From Oceanicola sp. 22II-s10i (GTDB lineage: Bacteria; Pseudomonadota; Alphaproteobacteria; Rhodobacterales; Rhodobacteraceae), in NCBI RefSeq assembly GCF_002210105.1, contig NZ_AQQU01000005.1, forward strand, positions 297,053 to 361,052: 64,000 nucleotides of DNA, given 5' to 3'. The notes beneath the pieces were generated by a model. That model searched no databases. It was not told where the DNA came from and was given only the letters and a program-made list of their open reading frames with translations. Positions 37,500-47,205 of this stretch are shown here, in pieces. A program made the position numbers and the translations under genes. How positions within the stretch are numbered: the first letter of the stretch is position 1; each line of letters opens with the position of its first letter.

Positions 37500-38972
37500 A
37501 TGCTAGACAATGCCCTGTTCCAGCCCCGCGCGCCGGGGACGCCCCTGCAGGCATGGATCCGTCAATCGCTGGTCAACGCGATCCTCGACGGCAAGCTGGC
37601 TGTCGGCCAGCGGATGCCGGCGACACGGCACCTGTCAAAGAGCCTCGGGATCGGGCGCAACACGGTCACCGCCGCCTACGAGGAACTGGTGTCGCAGGGG
37701 TTCCTCGAATCCCGCGAACGCATGGGCTTCTTCGTCGGCACCCTGCACCGCGACCTGCCGGCCGAGACCGAGCCGCATGCCGCCACCGGATCCTCGGTGG
37801 CGTGGTCCAAGCACCTGAAGTTCGCGCCCAGCCAGATGCGGCACATCGAGAAACCGTGGGACTGGCACGACTACAGGTATCCTTTCGTCTACGGCCAGGT
37901 GGACCGGAACCTGTTCCCCATTGACCAGTGGCGCGCCTGTTCGCGTGACGCGCTCGGACGGTCGGCCATCGACTACTGGGCGTCCGACCGCGCGCTCGAG
38001 GACGATCCGCTGCTCCTGGAACAGCTCTGCCGCCACGTCCTGCCGCAGCGCGGGATATTCGCCCGGCGCGACGAGGTGATGATCACCCTCGGCTCCCAGC
38101 ACGGGATCTACGTGCTGTCCCAGCTTCTCCTGCGCCCCGGCGACAGCGTTGCGGTCGAGGATCCGGGCTATCCCGATGCGCTGAACATCTTCGACGCGCA
38201 CCGCGCCAACATCCGGCGGATGCCCGTGGACGACGACGGCATGGTGCTGGACGACGCCGCCGCGGCGAAACTGAAGGGCGCGGGCCTCGTCTTTGTCACC
38301 CCCGCGCACCACTGCCCGACGATGGTCACGCTGTCGAACGACCGTCGCACGCGGCTGCTGGACCTGGCGGAACGCGACGATTTCCTGATCCTCGAGGACG
38401 ACTACGAGGGCGAGATCCGTTCGGACGAGACGCCCCCGGCGCTCAAGTCCATCGACCGCTCCGGCCGTGTCATCTACATCGGCACGATGTCCAAGGTGCT
38501 CGCCCCCGGCGTGCGGATCGGCTACATCGTCGGCCCCGCGCCGCTGATCGCCGAGGCCCGCGCGATGCGGCGGCTGATGCACCGCTCGGCCCCCCTGAAC
38601 AACCAGCGCACCGCCGCGATCCTGCTGGCCAACGGCCATTACGAGGGCATGGTCCGCGCCCTGCGCGAGGCCCTGTCGCACCGCAGGCAGGAAGCCATCG
38701 ACTCCGTCCACCGCGATCTGCCGGACTTCCGCCTCAGCCCCAGTATCGGCGGGTCCAGCCTGTGGCTGGAGTGCCCGCCAGACATCGACGCCTCGGCCCT
38801 GATCGCCGCCAGCGCCGAACGCGGGGTGCTTGTGGAAAAGGGCGATCCCTTCGTCGCGCCCGAGCTTGGCGGGCGGTTCTTCCGTCTGGGCCTCAGCGCG
38901 ATCGACAAGCGACTGATCGGGCCGGGAATCGCGGAAATCGCCGCCGCCGTCCGCGCGCTGCGCGGCACCTGA
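37500..38972 (+). CDS. MocR/TauR-type regulator (GntR HTH fused to an aminotransferase-like domain)
   Basis: A 490-residue regulator. Residues ~15-80 form a GntR winged helix (LAVGQRMPATRHLSKSLGIGRNTVTAAYEELVSQGFLESR). Residues ~130-490 are an aspartate-aminotransferase fold used as a PLP sensor, with the PLP lysine K332 in GTMSKVLAPGVRIGY and the conserved EDPGYPD and LILEDDYEGEIR. MocR proteins typically activate adjacent transaminase genes (TauR activates taurine genes, GabR 4-aminobutyrate genes). It sits between the aminotransferase and the aldehyde dehydrogenase on the same strand, so it likely controls both. Ligand unknown; a sulfonated or sulfinated amine is inferred. Confidence 0.93.
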   Translation: MLDNALFQPRAPGTPLQAWIRQSLVNAILDGKLAVGQRMPATRHLSKSLGIGRNTVTAAYEELVSQGFLESRERMGFFVGTLHRDLPAETEPHAATGSSVAWSKHLKFAPSQMRHIEKPWDWHDYRYPFVYGQVDRNLFPIDQWRACSRDALGRSAIDYWASDRALEDDPLLLEQLCRHVLPQRGIFARRDEVMITLGSQHGIYVLSQLLLRPGDSVAVEDPGYPDALNIFDAHRANIRRMPVDDDGMVLDDAAAAKLKGAGLVFVTPAHHCPTMVTLSNDRRTRLLDLAERDDFLILEDDYEGEIRSDETPPALKSIDRSGRVIYIGTMSKVLAPGVRIGYIVGPAPLIAEARAMRRLMHRSAPLNNQRTAAILLANGHYEGMVRALREALSHRRQEAIDSVHRDLPDFRLSPSIGGSSLWLECPPDIDASALIAASAERGVLVEKGDPFVAPELGGRFFRLGLSAIDKRLIGPGIAEIAAAVRALRGT

Positions 38973-39119
38973 CGGATGGGCGGCATGTGCCTGCGGATTA
39001 GGCAGGTCACGGCCGCGGGCATCACGAAACAGGGGGATCCGGGCGGCTGGTCCCTCTGGAACCCTCCAATCCCGGCGGCTGGACCTATGGCCGTTTCTGC
39101 GGTGCCGCATGGTGGTGGC

Positions 39120-40625
39120 ATGGACAAGACACTCGCCCTTCCCCGGCGTCCCGAGGACGCCACCACGCCCGAGGACTGGCTCGCCGTTCTCGCCGACCGC
39201 AACCTGATCGGCGGGGACCTGACCACCGCTGCCGCATCGCTCGACGTGTTCGAACCGGCGCTGATGAAGGTGCTCGGCTCTGCCGCCGCCTCCGGCATGG
39301 CCGAGGTCGACGCCGCCGTCGCAGCAGCGAAGGCCGCGCAGCCCGCATGGGCCGGGACCAATGCCCGCAAGCGCGGCAAGATGGTGGCCGAGGCGGGCCG
39401 CGCGATCACCGCCGAGGCCGAGGTGCTGGCGCGTTTGCTGGCGCGCGAGACGGGCAAGGCCATCGCCACCGAATGCCGGGGCGAGCTGGCCGTTGCGGCG
39501 GACCTGCTGGAATTCTACGGCGGCCTCGGGTCCGAGCTGAAGGGCGAAACGGTGCCCTTCGACCCGACCGTCTTCGCCACCACCACCCGCGAACCGCTGG
39601 GTGTCGTGGGGGCCATCGTGCCCTGGAACGTGCCGCTGGTGCTGACGATGCTCAAGATCGCCCCGGCGCTGGTCGCGGGGAACACGGTCGTCATCAAGGC
39701 GTCAGAGGAAGCGCCCTTCGCCACCCTCGCCTGCGCCGTCATCCTGAACCGCCACCTGCCCGCGGGCACCGTCAACGTCGTCGTCGGCGACGGCCCGGAA
39801 TGCGGCGCGGCGCTGACCGCGCATCACGACATCGCCAAGATCACCTTTACCGGGTCCGAGGCCGCGGGCCGCATCGTCTATGGCGCGGGCGCGCAGCGGA
39901 TCGTGCCGGTCTCGCTGGAACTGGGCGGCAAATCCCCGATGATCGTCTGCGCCGACGCCGATCTGGACAAGGTCGTGACCGGTGCAATCTCGGGCATGCG
40001 CTTCACCCGGCAGGGGCAGAGCTGCACGGCCGCCTCACGCATCTACGTCCACGCGGACCTCTACGACGCCTTCCTCAGCGCGCTGAAGGCGAAGCTCGAC
40101 GCGATGGTCATCGGCGATCCGCTGGACCCGGCCACCGAGATCGGGACGATCATCAACCCGCGCCAGAAGGCCACGATCGACCGCTATGTCGGCATCGCCG
40201 AGGCGATCCCCGGCGCGACGGTCGTCCGCTGCGGGACCCTGCCCCAGGCCGCGCACCTTGCGCCCGACCTCTTCATGCAGCCGACCTTGCTGCTGGACCT
40301 CCCCGAGGACAGCCCCGCCGCGCGCGAGGAGATCTTCGGCCCCGTCTGCATGATCCAGAAATGGACCGACTACGAAGCGGTCATCGCCGCCGCCAACGCA
40401 TCGCCCTACGGGCTGGCCGCGACGGTCTGGACCGACAGCCTGACCACCGCGCTGGACGCCACGCGGCGGCTGAACGCGGGCTACGTGCAGGTGAACCAGA
40501 ACCTGACCATCCAGCCGAACCTCAGCTACGGCGGCTTCGGCAACTCCGGCCTCGGGAAAGAGGCGTCGCTCGAGGCGATGCTGGAGCACTTCACCCGCAA
40601 GAAGACCATCGTGATGGCGATGTGA
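39120..40625 (+). CDS. Aldehyde dehydrogenase (NAD(P)-dependent)
   Basis: A 501-residue ALDH of standard length: PWNVPLVLTMLKIAPALVAGNTVVIKASEEAP (cofactor loop), FTGSEAAGR, catalytic Glu E267 in SLELGGKSP and catalytic Cys C302 in TRQGQSCTAASR, then EEIFGPV. The start is uncertain: neither ATG 39120 nor the in-frame ATG at 39087 has a good ribosome site; 39120 gives the usual length. Following a transaminase, it would oxidise the aldehyde produced. In the hypotaurine route that is acetaldehyde, left after spontaneous loss of sulfite from sulfinoacetaldehyde. With beta-alanine it would be malonate semialdehyde. Confidence 0.92.
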   Translation: MDKTLALPRRPEDATTPEDWLAVLADRNLIGGDLTTAAASLDVFEPALMKVLGSAAASGMAEVDAAVAAAKAAQPAWAGTNARKRGKMVAEAGRAITAEAEVLARLLARETGKAIATECRGELAVAADLLEFYGGLGSELKGETVPFDPTVFATTTREPLGVVGAIVPWNVPLVLTMLKIAPALVAGNTVVIKASEEAPFATLACAVILNRHLPAGTVNVVVGDGPECGAALTAHHDIAKITFTGSEAAGRIVYGAGAQRIVPVSLELGGKSPMIVCADADLDKVVTGAISGMRFTRQGQSCTAASRIYVHADLYDAFLSALKAKLDAMVIGDPLDPATEIGTIINPRQKATIDRYVGIAEAIPGATVVRCGTLPQAAHLAPDLFMQPTLLLDLPEDSPAAREEIFGPVCMIQKWTDYEAVIAAANASPYGLAATVWTDSLTTALDATRRLNAGYVQVNQNLTIQPNLSYGGFGNSGLGKEASLEAMLEHFTRKKTIVMAM

Positions 40626-40652
40626 GGGCGATGACCGGGGGACCGACACATC

Positions 40653-41408
40653 ATGACGCTCCTGCCCTGGCCCGAAGCCGGTCTGGTCTGCCTCTCGGTG
40701 CTCTGCGCCGGGATCCTGAGGGGGATCACGGGGTTCGGCTTTGCCCTGGCCGCCGTGCCCGCGATGTCGCTGTTCCTGCCGCCCGCGCAGGCGGTGACGC
40801 TGGCCGTGCTGATCCAGAGCCTTGCCGGGCTGAAGGACAGCGTGACGCTGCGCGGGACGTGGGACAGCGCGATCCTCAAACGGCTGATCGCGGGGGCCGT
40901 CGTAGGCACCCCCTTCGGCGTCGCGTTGCTGCTGTGGCTGGACCCCACCGTCACGCGGATCGCGATCGCGGTGCTGATCCTCGCCGGGCTGCTGATGCTG
41001 AAGCTGAACCCCGGCGGCGGGCCGCGCCCGCCCTCGATGCGCGCGGCGGTCGTCGCGGGGGCCGTGGCGGGCCTCTTCGGCGGGTTCGCGGCGATGCCGG
41101 GGCCCCCGGCCGTCGCCTATTTCCTGACGACGGACGTGCCCGCGAAACGCACGCGCGCCTCGCTCATCATCTTCTTCTTCGCGACGTCGCTGCTGGCGAT
41201 GCCCGGCCTGATCTGGGGCGGGCTGGTCACCGCGCAGAGCGTCGCGATGGCCGTCCTTGCCCTGCCCCTGATGCTGACCGGCACATGGCTGGGCGGACGG
41301 GTCTTTGCCCGGACCAACGAAGCCGGGTTCCGGCGTCTGGCCATGCTCGTTCTGCTGGCCACCGCCCTTGCCTCGGGCGCTCGGGGGATGGCCGCGATCG
41401 CGGGCTGA
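40653..41408 (+). CDS. TauE/SafE-family membrane protein (putative sulfite/sulfonate exporter)
   Basis: A 251-residue membrane protein with about eight hydrophobic segments. The family signature GITGFGFALAAVPAMSLFLPP is near the N-terminus, with its repeat AGLFGGFAAMPGPPAVAYFLT in the second half. TauE proteins export sulfite or related anions. Here it follows the aldehyde dehydrogenase by 27 bases, as expected if the pathway releases sulfite in the cytoplasm. This is the strongest hint that the aminotransferase substrate contains sulfur. Start ATG has a weak GGGGGA upstream. Confidence 0.85.
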   Translation: MTLLPWPEAGLVCLSVLCAGILRGITGFGFALAAVPAMSLFLPPAQAVTLAVLIQSLAGLKDSVTLRGTWDSAILKRLIAGAVVGTPFGVALLLWLDPTVTRIAIAVLILAGLLMLKLNPGGGPRPPSMRAAVVAGAVAGLFGGFAAMPGPPAVAYFLTTDVPAKRTRASLIIFFFATSLLAMPGLIWGGLVTAQSVAMAVLALPLMLTGTWLGGRVFARTNEAGFRRLAMLVLLATALASGARGMAAIAG

Positions 41409-41460
41409 GCGCACCACCACTCACGCAGACAACGAAAAGACCCAACAGGAGACACGACCA

Positions 41461-43023
41461 ATGAAACACTGGAAATCCCTGCTTGCCGCGACCTGCATGT
41501 CGGCCCTGATGACCGGCTCGGCACTGGCCGAAGGTTCGCTCATCGTCGGTTCGGTCGGCGTGCCGCGCCACTTCAACGGTGCGATCCAGTCGGGCGTCTA
41601 CACCTTCATGCCCTCGTCCAACATCTACGCCTCGCCGCTGCGCTATTCCAAGAGCTGGGAGCCGGAGCCCTACGTCGCGACCGCGTGGGAAACCTCGGAG
41701 GACGGGCTGACCGTCACCCTGACCCTGCGCGACGACGTGAAGTTCCACGACGGCGAGCCGCTGACCGCCTCGGACGTCAAGTTCTCGATCGAGACGATCA
41801 AGGCGAACCACCCGTTCAAGACGATGCTGGAACCCGTCGCGTCGGTCGAGGCGCCGGATGACACCACCGTCATCATCCACCTCGCGCATCCGCACCCGGC
41901 CCTGCTGCTGGCCATGTCTCCGGTGCTGATGCCGATCCTGCCGGAACACGTCTATGGCGCGGACGCCGGCGACATCCAGCAGAACCCCGCCAACCTCGCC
42001 CCCGTCGGCGCGGGGCCGTTCAAGTTCGTCGAGTACAAGCAGGGCGAATACTACAAGCTGGCGAAGAACGAGGACTTCTTCATCGAGGGCAAACCGTATC
42101 TCGACGAGATCTACGTCCAGATCTTCCCCGACAGCAACTCGCTGATCCTCGCGCTGGAACGCGGCGACGTGGACATGGTGCCCTTCGTGTCCTCTCCGCG
42201 CGACCTCAAGCGGCTCTCGGACAATGCCGACCTCGTGATCGAGAGCGATCTGGGTCAGGCCATCGGCCCGATCAACTGGCTGGCCTACAACACCAAGAAG
42301 GCCCCGCTGGACGACGTGCGCGTCCGCAAGGCGATCAACTATGCCATCGACCGCGACTTCATCGTCAACGTGCTGCTGCAGGGTCAGGCCCCCGTCGCGC
42401 CCGGCCCGATCGTCCCCGGCTCGCCGCTGGCGAACGCGAATGTCGAGAACTACGACCTCGACATCGACAAGGCCAACGCGCTGCTGGACGAGGCAGGGCT
42501 GATGCCTGGCGCGGACGGGATGCGCTTTACCATCACCGCCGACACCACCAACGGGTCTGAGGAGATGGGCCGCAACCTGCTGGACTACATGAAGTCTCAG
42601 CTGCGCAAGGTCGGCGTGAACGTCGAGATCCGCATCGCGCCCGACTTCCCGACATGGGCCAAGCGGATTTCCAACTACGATTACGACGTGACCATCGACA
42701 AGGTGTTCAACTGGGGCGACCCGGTGATCGGCGTCAACCGGACCTACGTCAGCTCCAACATCCGCCCCGGCGTGATCTGGTCGAACACCGGCCAGTACGA
42801 GAACGCGCGGGTGGACGAGCTTCTGGCCGCCGCCGCGACCGAGACGGACCAGGAAAAGCGCAAGGCGCTCTATGACGAGTTCCAGGAGATCGTGGTGGAC
42901 GAGACCCCGATCTACTTCCTGAACGTCATCCCCTACAACACGGTCTACAAGAAGGGCCTGATCGGGATCCCCGACGGGATCTGGGGTGCCGTGTCGCCGA
43001 TGGACGACCTCCGCTGGGAATGA
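41461..43023 (+). CDS. ABC transporter solute-binding protein, family 5 (DppA/OppA-like)
   Basis: A 520-residue periplasmic binding protein with a Sec signal peptide (MKHWKSLLAATCMSALMTGSALA) and the SBP_bac_5 pattern: LTLRDDVKFHDGEPLTASDVKFS, VGAGPFKFVEYKQGEYYKL, NTKKAPLDDVRVRKAINYAIDR. It begins a dppABCDF-like operon 52 bases after the TauE gene. Family 5 proteins bind oligopeptides, nickel chelates, glutathione or other solutes, so the substrate cannot be told. It may bring in the compound transaminated upstream. Confidence 0.9.
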   Translation: MKHWKSLLAATCMSALMTGSALAEGSLIVGSVGVPRHFNGAIQSGVYTFMPSSNIYASPLRYSKSWEPEPYVATAWETSEDGLTVTLTLRDDVKFHDGEPLTASDVKFSIETIKANHPFKTMLEPVASVEAPDDTTVIIHLAHPHPALLLAMSPVLMPILPEHVYGADAGDIQQNPANLAPVGAGPFKFVEYKQGEYYKLAKNEDFFIEGKPYLDEIYVQIFPDSNSLILALERGDVDMVPFVSSPRDLKRLSDNADLVIESDLGQAIGPINWLAYNTKKAPLDDVRVRKAINYAIDRDFIVNVLLQGQAPVAPGPIVPGSPLANANVENYDLDIDKANALLDEAGLMPGADGMRFTITADTTNGSEEMGRNLLDYMKSQLRKVGVNVEIRIAPDFPTWAKRISNYDYDVTIDKVFNWGDPVIGVNRTYVSSNIRPGVIWSNTGQYENARVDELLAAAATETDQEKRKALYDEFQEIVVDETPIYFLNVIPYNTVYKKGLIGIPDGIWGAVSPMDDLRWE

Positions 43024-43062
43024 TGACCGGCAGAGACTGAAGGCAACAGGAGGATCCCGCCG

Positions 43063-44049
43063 ATGGACATATTCCGCAAGATGACGCCCACCCTCACCCG
43101 GCTTCTCGAAGCCTTTCTGCTGGTGATGGCGGTGGTGATCCTCAACTTCCTTCTCATACAGCTCGCCCCCGGTGACCCGGTCGAGGTCATCGTGGGCGAA
43201 ATGGGCGGCGCCTCGGAAGAGCTGATCGCCCAGCTCCGCGCCAGCTACGGGCTGGACCGGCCCGTGCTGGAGCAGCTGTTCATCTATCTCGGCAAGGTGC
43301 TGACCGGCGATCTGGGGTATTCCTACTACTTCAACACCCCCGTGCTGGACCTGCTGCTGCAACGGATGCCCGCGACGATCCTGCTGGTCCTGTCGGCGCT
43401 GGTCGTGGCGGTGGTGCTTGGCACCTTCGCCGGCGCCCTGTCGGCCAAGAAGCCCGACGGGATGGGCAGCCACCTCGTCACCCTGTTCTCGCTGGTCGGC
43501 TATTCGGCCCCGGTGTTCTGGATCGGGATGATGCTGCTGATCGTCTTCGCCTCGATCTGGCCGATCTTCCCGGTCTCGGGGATGTATTCGATGCGGCGCC
43601 CTGACGGGATCGGCTACTACCTCGACATCGCGCATCACCTCGTGCTGCCCTCGGTGACGCTGGCGACGATCTACATCGCCTATTACAGCCGCCTCGCCCG
43701 GACCTCGATGATCGAGGTGCTGGGGCAGGATTACATCCGCACCGCCCGCGCCAAGGGCCTGCCCGAGAACAAGGTGATCTGGAAACACGGCCTCAAGAAC
43801 GGCCTGATCCCGATCGTCACCATGATCGGCCTGCAGTTCGGCCAGCTGTTCGCCGGGGCCGTTCTGGTCGAGACGGTGTTCAACTGGCCCGGCCTCGGAC
43901 GGCTGGCCTATGATTCCATCCTGCGCCGCGACTATCCCACGCTGCTCGGGATCCTGCTGTTTTCCGCCGTGCTGGTGATGATCGCCAACGCGCTGACCGA
44001 CATCGCCTATCGCCGGATCGACCCCCGCATGCGGAGGGCCAAGGCATGA
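43063..44049 (+). CDS. ABC transporter permease, DppB/OppB-like
   Basis: A 328-residue permease with six membrane spans. Its opening is typical (IQLAPGDPVEVIVGEMGG). The family coupling motif is YIRTARAKGLPENKVIWKHGLKNGLIP, and VLVETVFNWPGLGRLAYDSILRRDYP is the conserved C-terminal stretch. Ribosome site AGGAGG lies 8 bases before the ATG. Its stop overlaps the start of the next permease. Confidence 0.93.
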   Translation: MDIFRKMTPTLTRLLEAFLLVMAVVILNFLLIQLAPGDPVEVIVGEMGGASEELIAQLRASYGLDRPVLEQLFIYLGKVLTGDLGYSYYFNTPVLDLLLQRMPATILLVLSALVVAVVLGTFAGALSAKKPDGMGSHLVTLFSLVGYSAPVFWIGMMLLIVFASIWPIFPVSGMYSMRRPDGIGYYLDIAHHLVLPSVTLATIYIAYYSRLARTSMIEVLGQDYIRTARAKGLPENKVIWKHGLKNGLIPIVTMIGLQFGQLFAGAVLVETVFNWPGLGRLAYDSILRRDYPTLLGILLFSAVLVMIANALTDIAYRRIDPRMRRAKA

Positions 44050-44960
44050 TGAAGAGCGACCCCATGACCGACACCCTGCCGCCCCAAGCCGAGGTCGCGC
44101 CGCCGCCCGCGGCCAAGCCCGACCACCCGATGCGCGAGACGATGAAGATCTTCCTGCGCAACAAATCGGCCGCCGGCGGGCTGATCCTGCTGCTGGCGAT
44201 CCTCTTCGCCACCGTCTTCGGCCCCTCGATGTATGGCGTCGACCCGCTGGAAATGGTCTGGGTCCCGCTGTCGCCCCCCGGCGACGGCACGCCGCTCGGC
44301 ACCGACTACATCGGGCGCGACATCCTTGCGGGCGTGCTGGTCGGGGGCCGGGTGACGCTGATCGTCGGCGCGGTCTCGGCCATCATGACCATCGTCATCG
44401 GCATCCTCGTCGGCGCCTTCGCGGGCTTCTTCGGCGGCCGCACCGATGTCGCGCTGATGAAGTTCACCGAGTTCTTCCAGGTCCTGCCCTCGCTGCTGCT
44501 GGCGATGGTGCTGGTGACGATCTTCGCCCCCAGCCTGTTCACCATCATCCTCGCCATCGGCATCGTCGGCTGGGCGCAGGTCGCGCGGCTGACGCGGGCC
44601 GAGTTCATGCGGATCGGCAACCTCGAATACGTCAAGGCCGCCCGCGCGGCCGGGGCCGGCAACGCCTACCTGATGTTCCGGGTGATCCTGCCCGGTTCGC
44701 TGCCGCCGATCATCGTCGCCTCGGCGTTGGTCACCGGCTCGTCCATCCTGTTCGAGGCCGGGCTCAGCTTCCTCGGGCTGGGCGATCCTAACCAGCTGAC
44801 CTGGGGCCTGATCATCGGCCAGAACCAGAACTACCTGCTGGACGCATGGTGGACGGTCACCTGCCCCGGCGTGGCGATCTTTCTCACCGTGCTCGCGATC
44901 TCGCTGATCGGCGACGGCATCAACGACGCCCTGAACCCCCGAGCGAGGAAACGCGCATGA
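44046..44960 (+). CDS. ABC transporter permease, DppC/OppC-like
   Basis: A 304-residue partner permease with a leading cytoplasmic tail, then [25 protein letters not shown] (OppC signature) and the coupling loop [26 protein letters not shown], followed by [11 protein letters not shown]. Several ATGs occur at the start (44046, 44049, 44064); the first overlaps the DppB stop. Forms a heterodimeric channel with DppB. Confidence 0.93.
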   Translation: MMKSDPMTDTLPPQAEVAPPPAAKPDHPMRETMKIFLRNKSAAGGLILLLAILFATVFGPSMYGVDPLEMVWVPLSPPGDGTPLGTDYIGRDILAGVLVGGRVTLIVGAVSAIMTIVIGILVGAFAGFFGGRTDVALMKFTEFFQVLPSLLLAMVLVTIFAPSLFTIILAIGIVGWAQVARLTRAEFMRIGNLEYVKAARAAGAGNAYLMFRVILPGSLPPIIVASALVTGSSILFEAGLSFLGLGDPNQLTWGLIIGQNQNYLLDAWWTVTCPGVAIFLTVLAISLIGDGINDALNPRARKRA

Positions 44961-45958
44961 CCGCCCAGCCCTTTCTGGAAATCCGCAACCTCACGGTCGA
45001 ACTGCCCACCGACAGCGGCCCGATCAAGGTGCTCGACGACATCTCGCTGGCGATCCGGCGCGGCACGACGATGGGAGTCGTGGGCGAATCCGGCTGCGGC
45101 AAGTCGATGACCGCATTGGCGATCATGCGCCTGCTGCCGCCGGGGTTCAAAATCACCTCGGGCCAGATCCTGCTGGACGGCGAAGACATCACCGACGTCC
45201 CTGACGCCCGGATGCGCGAGTTGCGCGGCAACGAGATTTCGATGATCTTCCAGGAGCCGATGACCTCGCTCAACCCGGTCTTCACCGTGGGCGAGCAGAT
45301 CGCCGAGGCGGTGCGCCAGCATCAGGGCCTCGACACCGGCAAGGCCGAGCAGCGGGCGATCGAGATGCTCAAGGCGGTGCAGATCCCCGGCGCCGAGGCG
45401 CGGCTGAATTCCTATCCGCACGAGTTTTCCGGCGGGATGCGGCAGCGCGTGATGATCGCCATGGCGCTGGCCTGCCAGCCGCGCCTGATCATCGCGGACG
45501 AGCCGACGACGGCGCTCGACGTGACCGTTCAGGCCCAGATCTTCGCCCTGATGCGCGAGCTGCAGCAGGAAACCGGCACCGCGATCATGCTGATCACCCA
45601 CGACCTCGGCGCGGTGGCCGAGATGGCGGATGACGTGGCCGTCTTCTATGCCGGCTGGCGGATCGAAAGCGGCCCGGCGGCGGAGATCCTGCGCCGCCCC
45701 TCGCACCCCTACACCAGCGGCCTGATGTCCTGCACCCCGCGCCTGCGCCTCGGCGCCTCGGCGGCCGAAGGCGGCGCGGCCCTGCGCGAGATCGCGGGCA
45801 TGGTCCCGCAGCTCGGCAAAATGCCCGTCGGCTGCCGCTTCGCCCCGCGCTGCACGCGCGCCGACGGCTACTGCCGCACCAACGTGCCCAAAGACGTCAT
45901 CGTCGGGCCGCAGCACACGGCGATGTGCTGGAAAGCCGAAGAGGAGGCACTGGCATGA
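44957..45958 (+). CDS. ABC transporter ATP-binding protein, DppD/OppD-like
   Basis: A 333-residue ATPase: Walker [11 protein letters not shown]-loop [11 protein letters not shown], signature [15 protein letters not shown], Walker [15 protein letters not shown]-terminal oligopeptide-transporter domain has the 4Fe-4S-type cysteine cluster common in DppD/OppD ([15 protein letters not shown], then MCW). Overlaps DppC by ATGA and DppF by ATGA. Confidence 0.93.
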   Translation: MTAQPFLEIRNLTVELPTDSGPIKVLDDISLAIRRGTTMGVVGESGCGKSMTALAIMRLLPPGFKITSGQILLDGEDITDVPDARMRELRGNEISMIFQEPMTSLNPVFTVGEQIAEAVRQHQGLDTGKAEQRAIEMLKAVQIPGAEARLNSYPHEFSGGMRQRVMIAMALACQPRLIIADEPTTALDVTVQAQIFALMRELQQETGTAIMLITHDLGAVAEMADDVAVFYAGWRIESGPAAEILRRPSHPYTSGLMSCTPRLRLGASAAEGGAALREIAGMVPQLGKMPVGCRFAPRCTRADGYCRTNVPKDVIVGPQHTAMCWKAEEEALA

Positions 45959-46965
45959 GCGGAACCGACATTCTCAGGGTCAACGCGCTGAAGGTGCATT
46001 TCGACGTGGGCCGCGCCCCCGGCGGCGGGCGCAAGATCGTGCATGCGGTGGACGGCGTCGACTTCACCGTCCGGCGCGGGTCGAGCTTCGGCATCGTCGG
46101 CGAAAGCGGCTCGGGCAAGTCGACCATCGCGCAGGCGATCATGCGGCTGGTGCCGATCACCGACGGGTCGGTCTATTTGCAGGAACACCAGATATCGGGG
46201 CTGGAGGGCCAGAGCCTGCGCGACGTGCGCGGCAAGTTCCAGATGGTGTTCCAGGACCCCTTCTCGTCCCTGAACCCCCGCAAGAAGGCCCGCGCCGCGA
46301 TCCGCGAACCGCTGGATCTGCTGGACATCGGCGAGGCCAGGGGCCGCGACGGCGTGGCCGAGGACATGCTGACCGCCGTCGGCCTGCACCGCGAGGCGGG
46401 GCGGCTGTTCCCGCACCAGTTCTCGGGCGGCCAGCGCCAGCGCCTGTGCATCGCCCGCGCGCTGGCATCCAGGCCCGAGCTGATCGTCTGCGACGAACCG
46501 GTCTCGGCGCTGGACGTCGCGATCCAGGCGCAGATCCTGAACCTGCTGCGGCAGTTGCAGGCCGACATGGGCCTGTCCTACGTCTTCATCTCGCACGATC
46601 TGGCGGTGGTGCAGTACATCTGCGACGACGTGGCGGTGATGTATCTCGGCGAGTTTGTCGAGACCGCCCCGGCGAAGTCGCTCTTCGCCTCGGCCAAGCA
46701 TCCCTACACGTGGTCGCTGATGTCCGCCGCCCTCTCGCCCGAGAACGAGCGCGGGACGCTGGCGAAACGCCCCCTGCTGGGCGGCGAACCCCCGAGCCCG
46801 ACCGCCCCGCCCCCCGGCTGCCGCTTTGCCGCGCGCTGCCCCTTCGCGACGGACCGGTGCCGCGCCGAGAAACCCGCGCTGCGCGGGTTCGGCGGCGGCC
46901 ACAAGGTCGCCTGCCACTATGCCGGAGAGCTGGAGCCGCCGCTGCCGGAGCTGAAGGCAGCCTGA
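45955..46965 (+). CDS. ABC transporter ATP-binding protein, DppF/OppF-like
   Basis: A 336-residue ATPase paired with DppD: Walker A GESGSGKST, FQDPFSSLNPRKKARAAI (OppF hallmark), FSGGQRQRLCIARAL, IVCDEPVSALD, and a C-terminal PPGCRFAARCPFATDRC cysteine cluster. The ATG at 45955 with GAGGAGG upstream is preferred to the in-frame alternative at 45925. Last gene of the importer operon; convergent with the mini-pilin, 10 bases apart. Confidence 0.93.
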   Translation: MSGTDILRVNALKVHFDVGRAPGGGRKIVHAVDGVDFTVRRGSSFGIVGESGSGKSTIAQAIMRLVPITDGSVYLQEHQISGLEGQSLRDVRGKFQMVFQDPFSSLNPRKKARAAIREPLDLLDIGEARGRDGVAEDMLTAVGLHREAGRLFPHQFSGGQRQRLCIARALASRPELIVCDEPVSALDVAIQAQILNLLRQLQADMGLSYVFISHDLAVVQYICDDVAVMYLGEFVETAPAKSLFASAKHPYTWSLMSAALSPENERGTLAKRPLLGGEPPSPTAPPPGCRFAARCPFATDRCRAEKPALRGFGGGHKVACHYAGELEPPLPELKAA

Positions 46966-46975
46966 GCGACCGGCG

Positions 46976-47158
46976 TCAGCTGCCGCCGATGGCGATGCCC
47001 TCGAGGAACGACTGGATCGCGGCGGTGAGCGCGACGACGCCGCCGTCGATCCCGGCAAAGGCCGCCGTCGCCAGTCCGACGACCAGTGCCGTCAGCACGA
47101 CCCAGTCGACCGTGACGGCGCCGTCTTCGTCGACAAGAAAATCCATAAGTTTCCGCAT
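46976..47158 (-). CDS. Flp-type (type IVb) mini-pilin or pilin-like small membrane protein
   Basis: A 60-residue protein (MRKLMDFLVDEDGAVTVDWV...) with the Flp pattern: a short charged N-terminus, an E/D-x-G-A-x-T-x-D-W motif at the start of a single hydrophobic helix (~18-45), then an amphipathic tail ending GGS. Alphaproteobacterial Flp and TadE-like pilins keep the GA.T.(E/D) sequence at the membrane border where the prepilin peptidase or membrane entry acts. GGGGAT lies 6 bases before the ATG. No other tad/flp gene is nearby, so this is an orphan copy. Confidence 0.7.
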   Translation of the reverse strand: MRKLMDFLVDEDGAVTVDWVVLTALVVGLATAAFAGIDGGVVALTAAIQSFLEGIAIGGS

Positions 47159-47180
47159 GATAAATCCCCGATATCCGCAA

Positions 47181-47205
47181 TAAAAAAGGCCCGGAAAACC
47201 GGACC
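47181..47205 (-). terminator. Intrinsic terminator (minus strand)
   Basis: On the minus strand GGTCCGG-TTTT-CCGGGCC (7-base stem with one G-T pair) is followed directly by TTTTTTATT. It ends transcripts from the COG0523 gene and lies only 22 bases before the mini-pilin start codon. Confidence 0.85.

Noticed and set aside
41227..43788. An 853-codon antisense frame across the DppA-like gene
   Set aside because: His/Gln/Arg-rich shadow with no recognisable domain; DppA and DppB fit the plus strand exactly.
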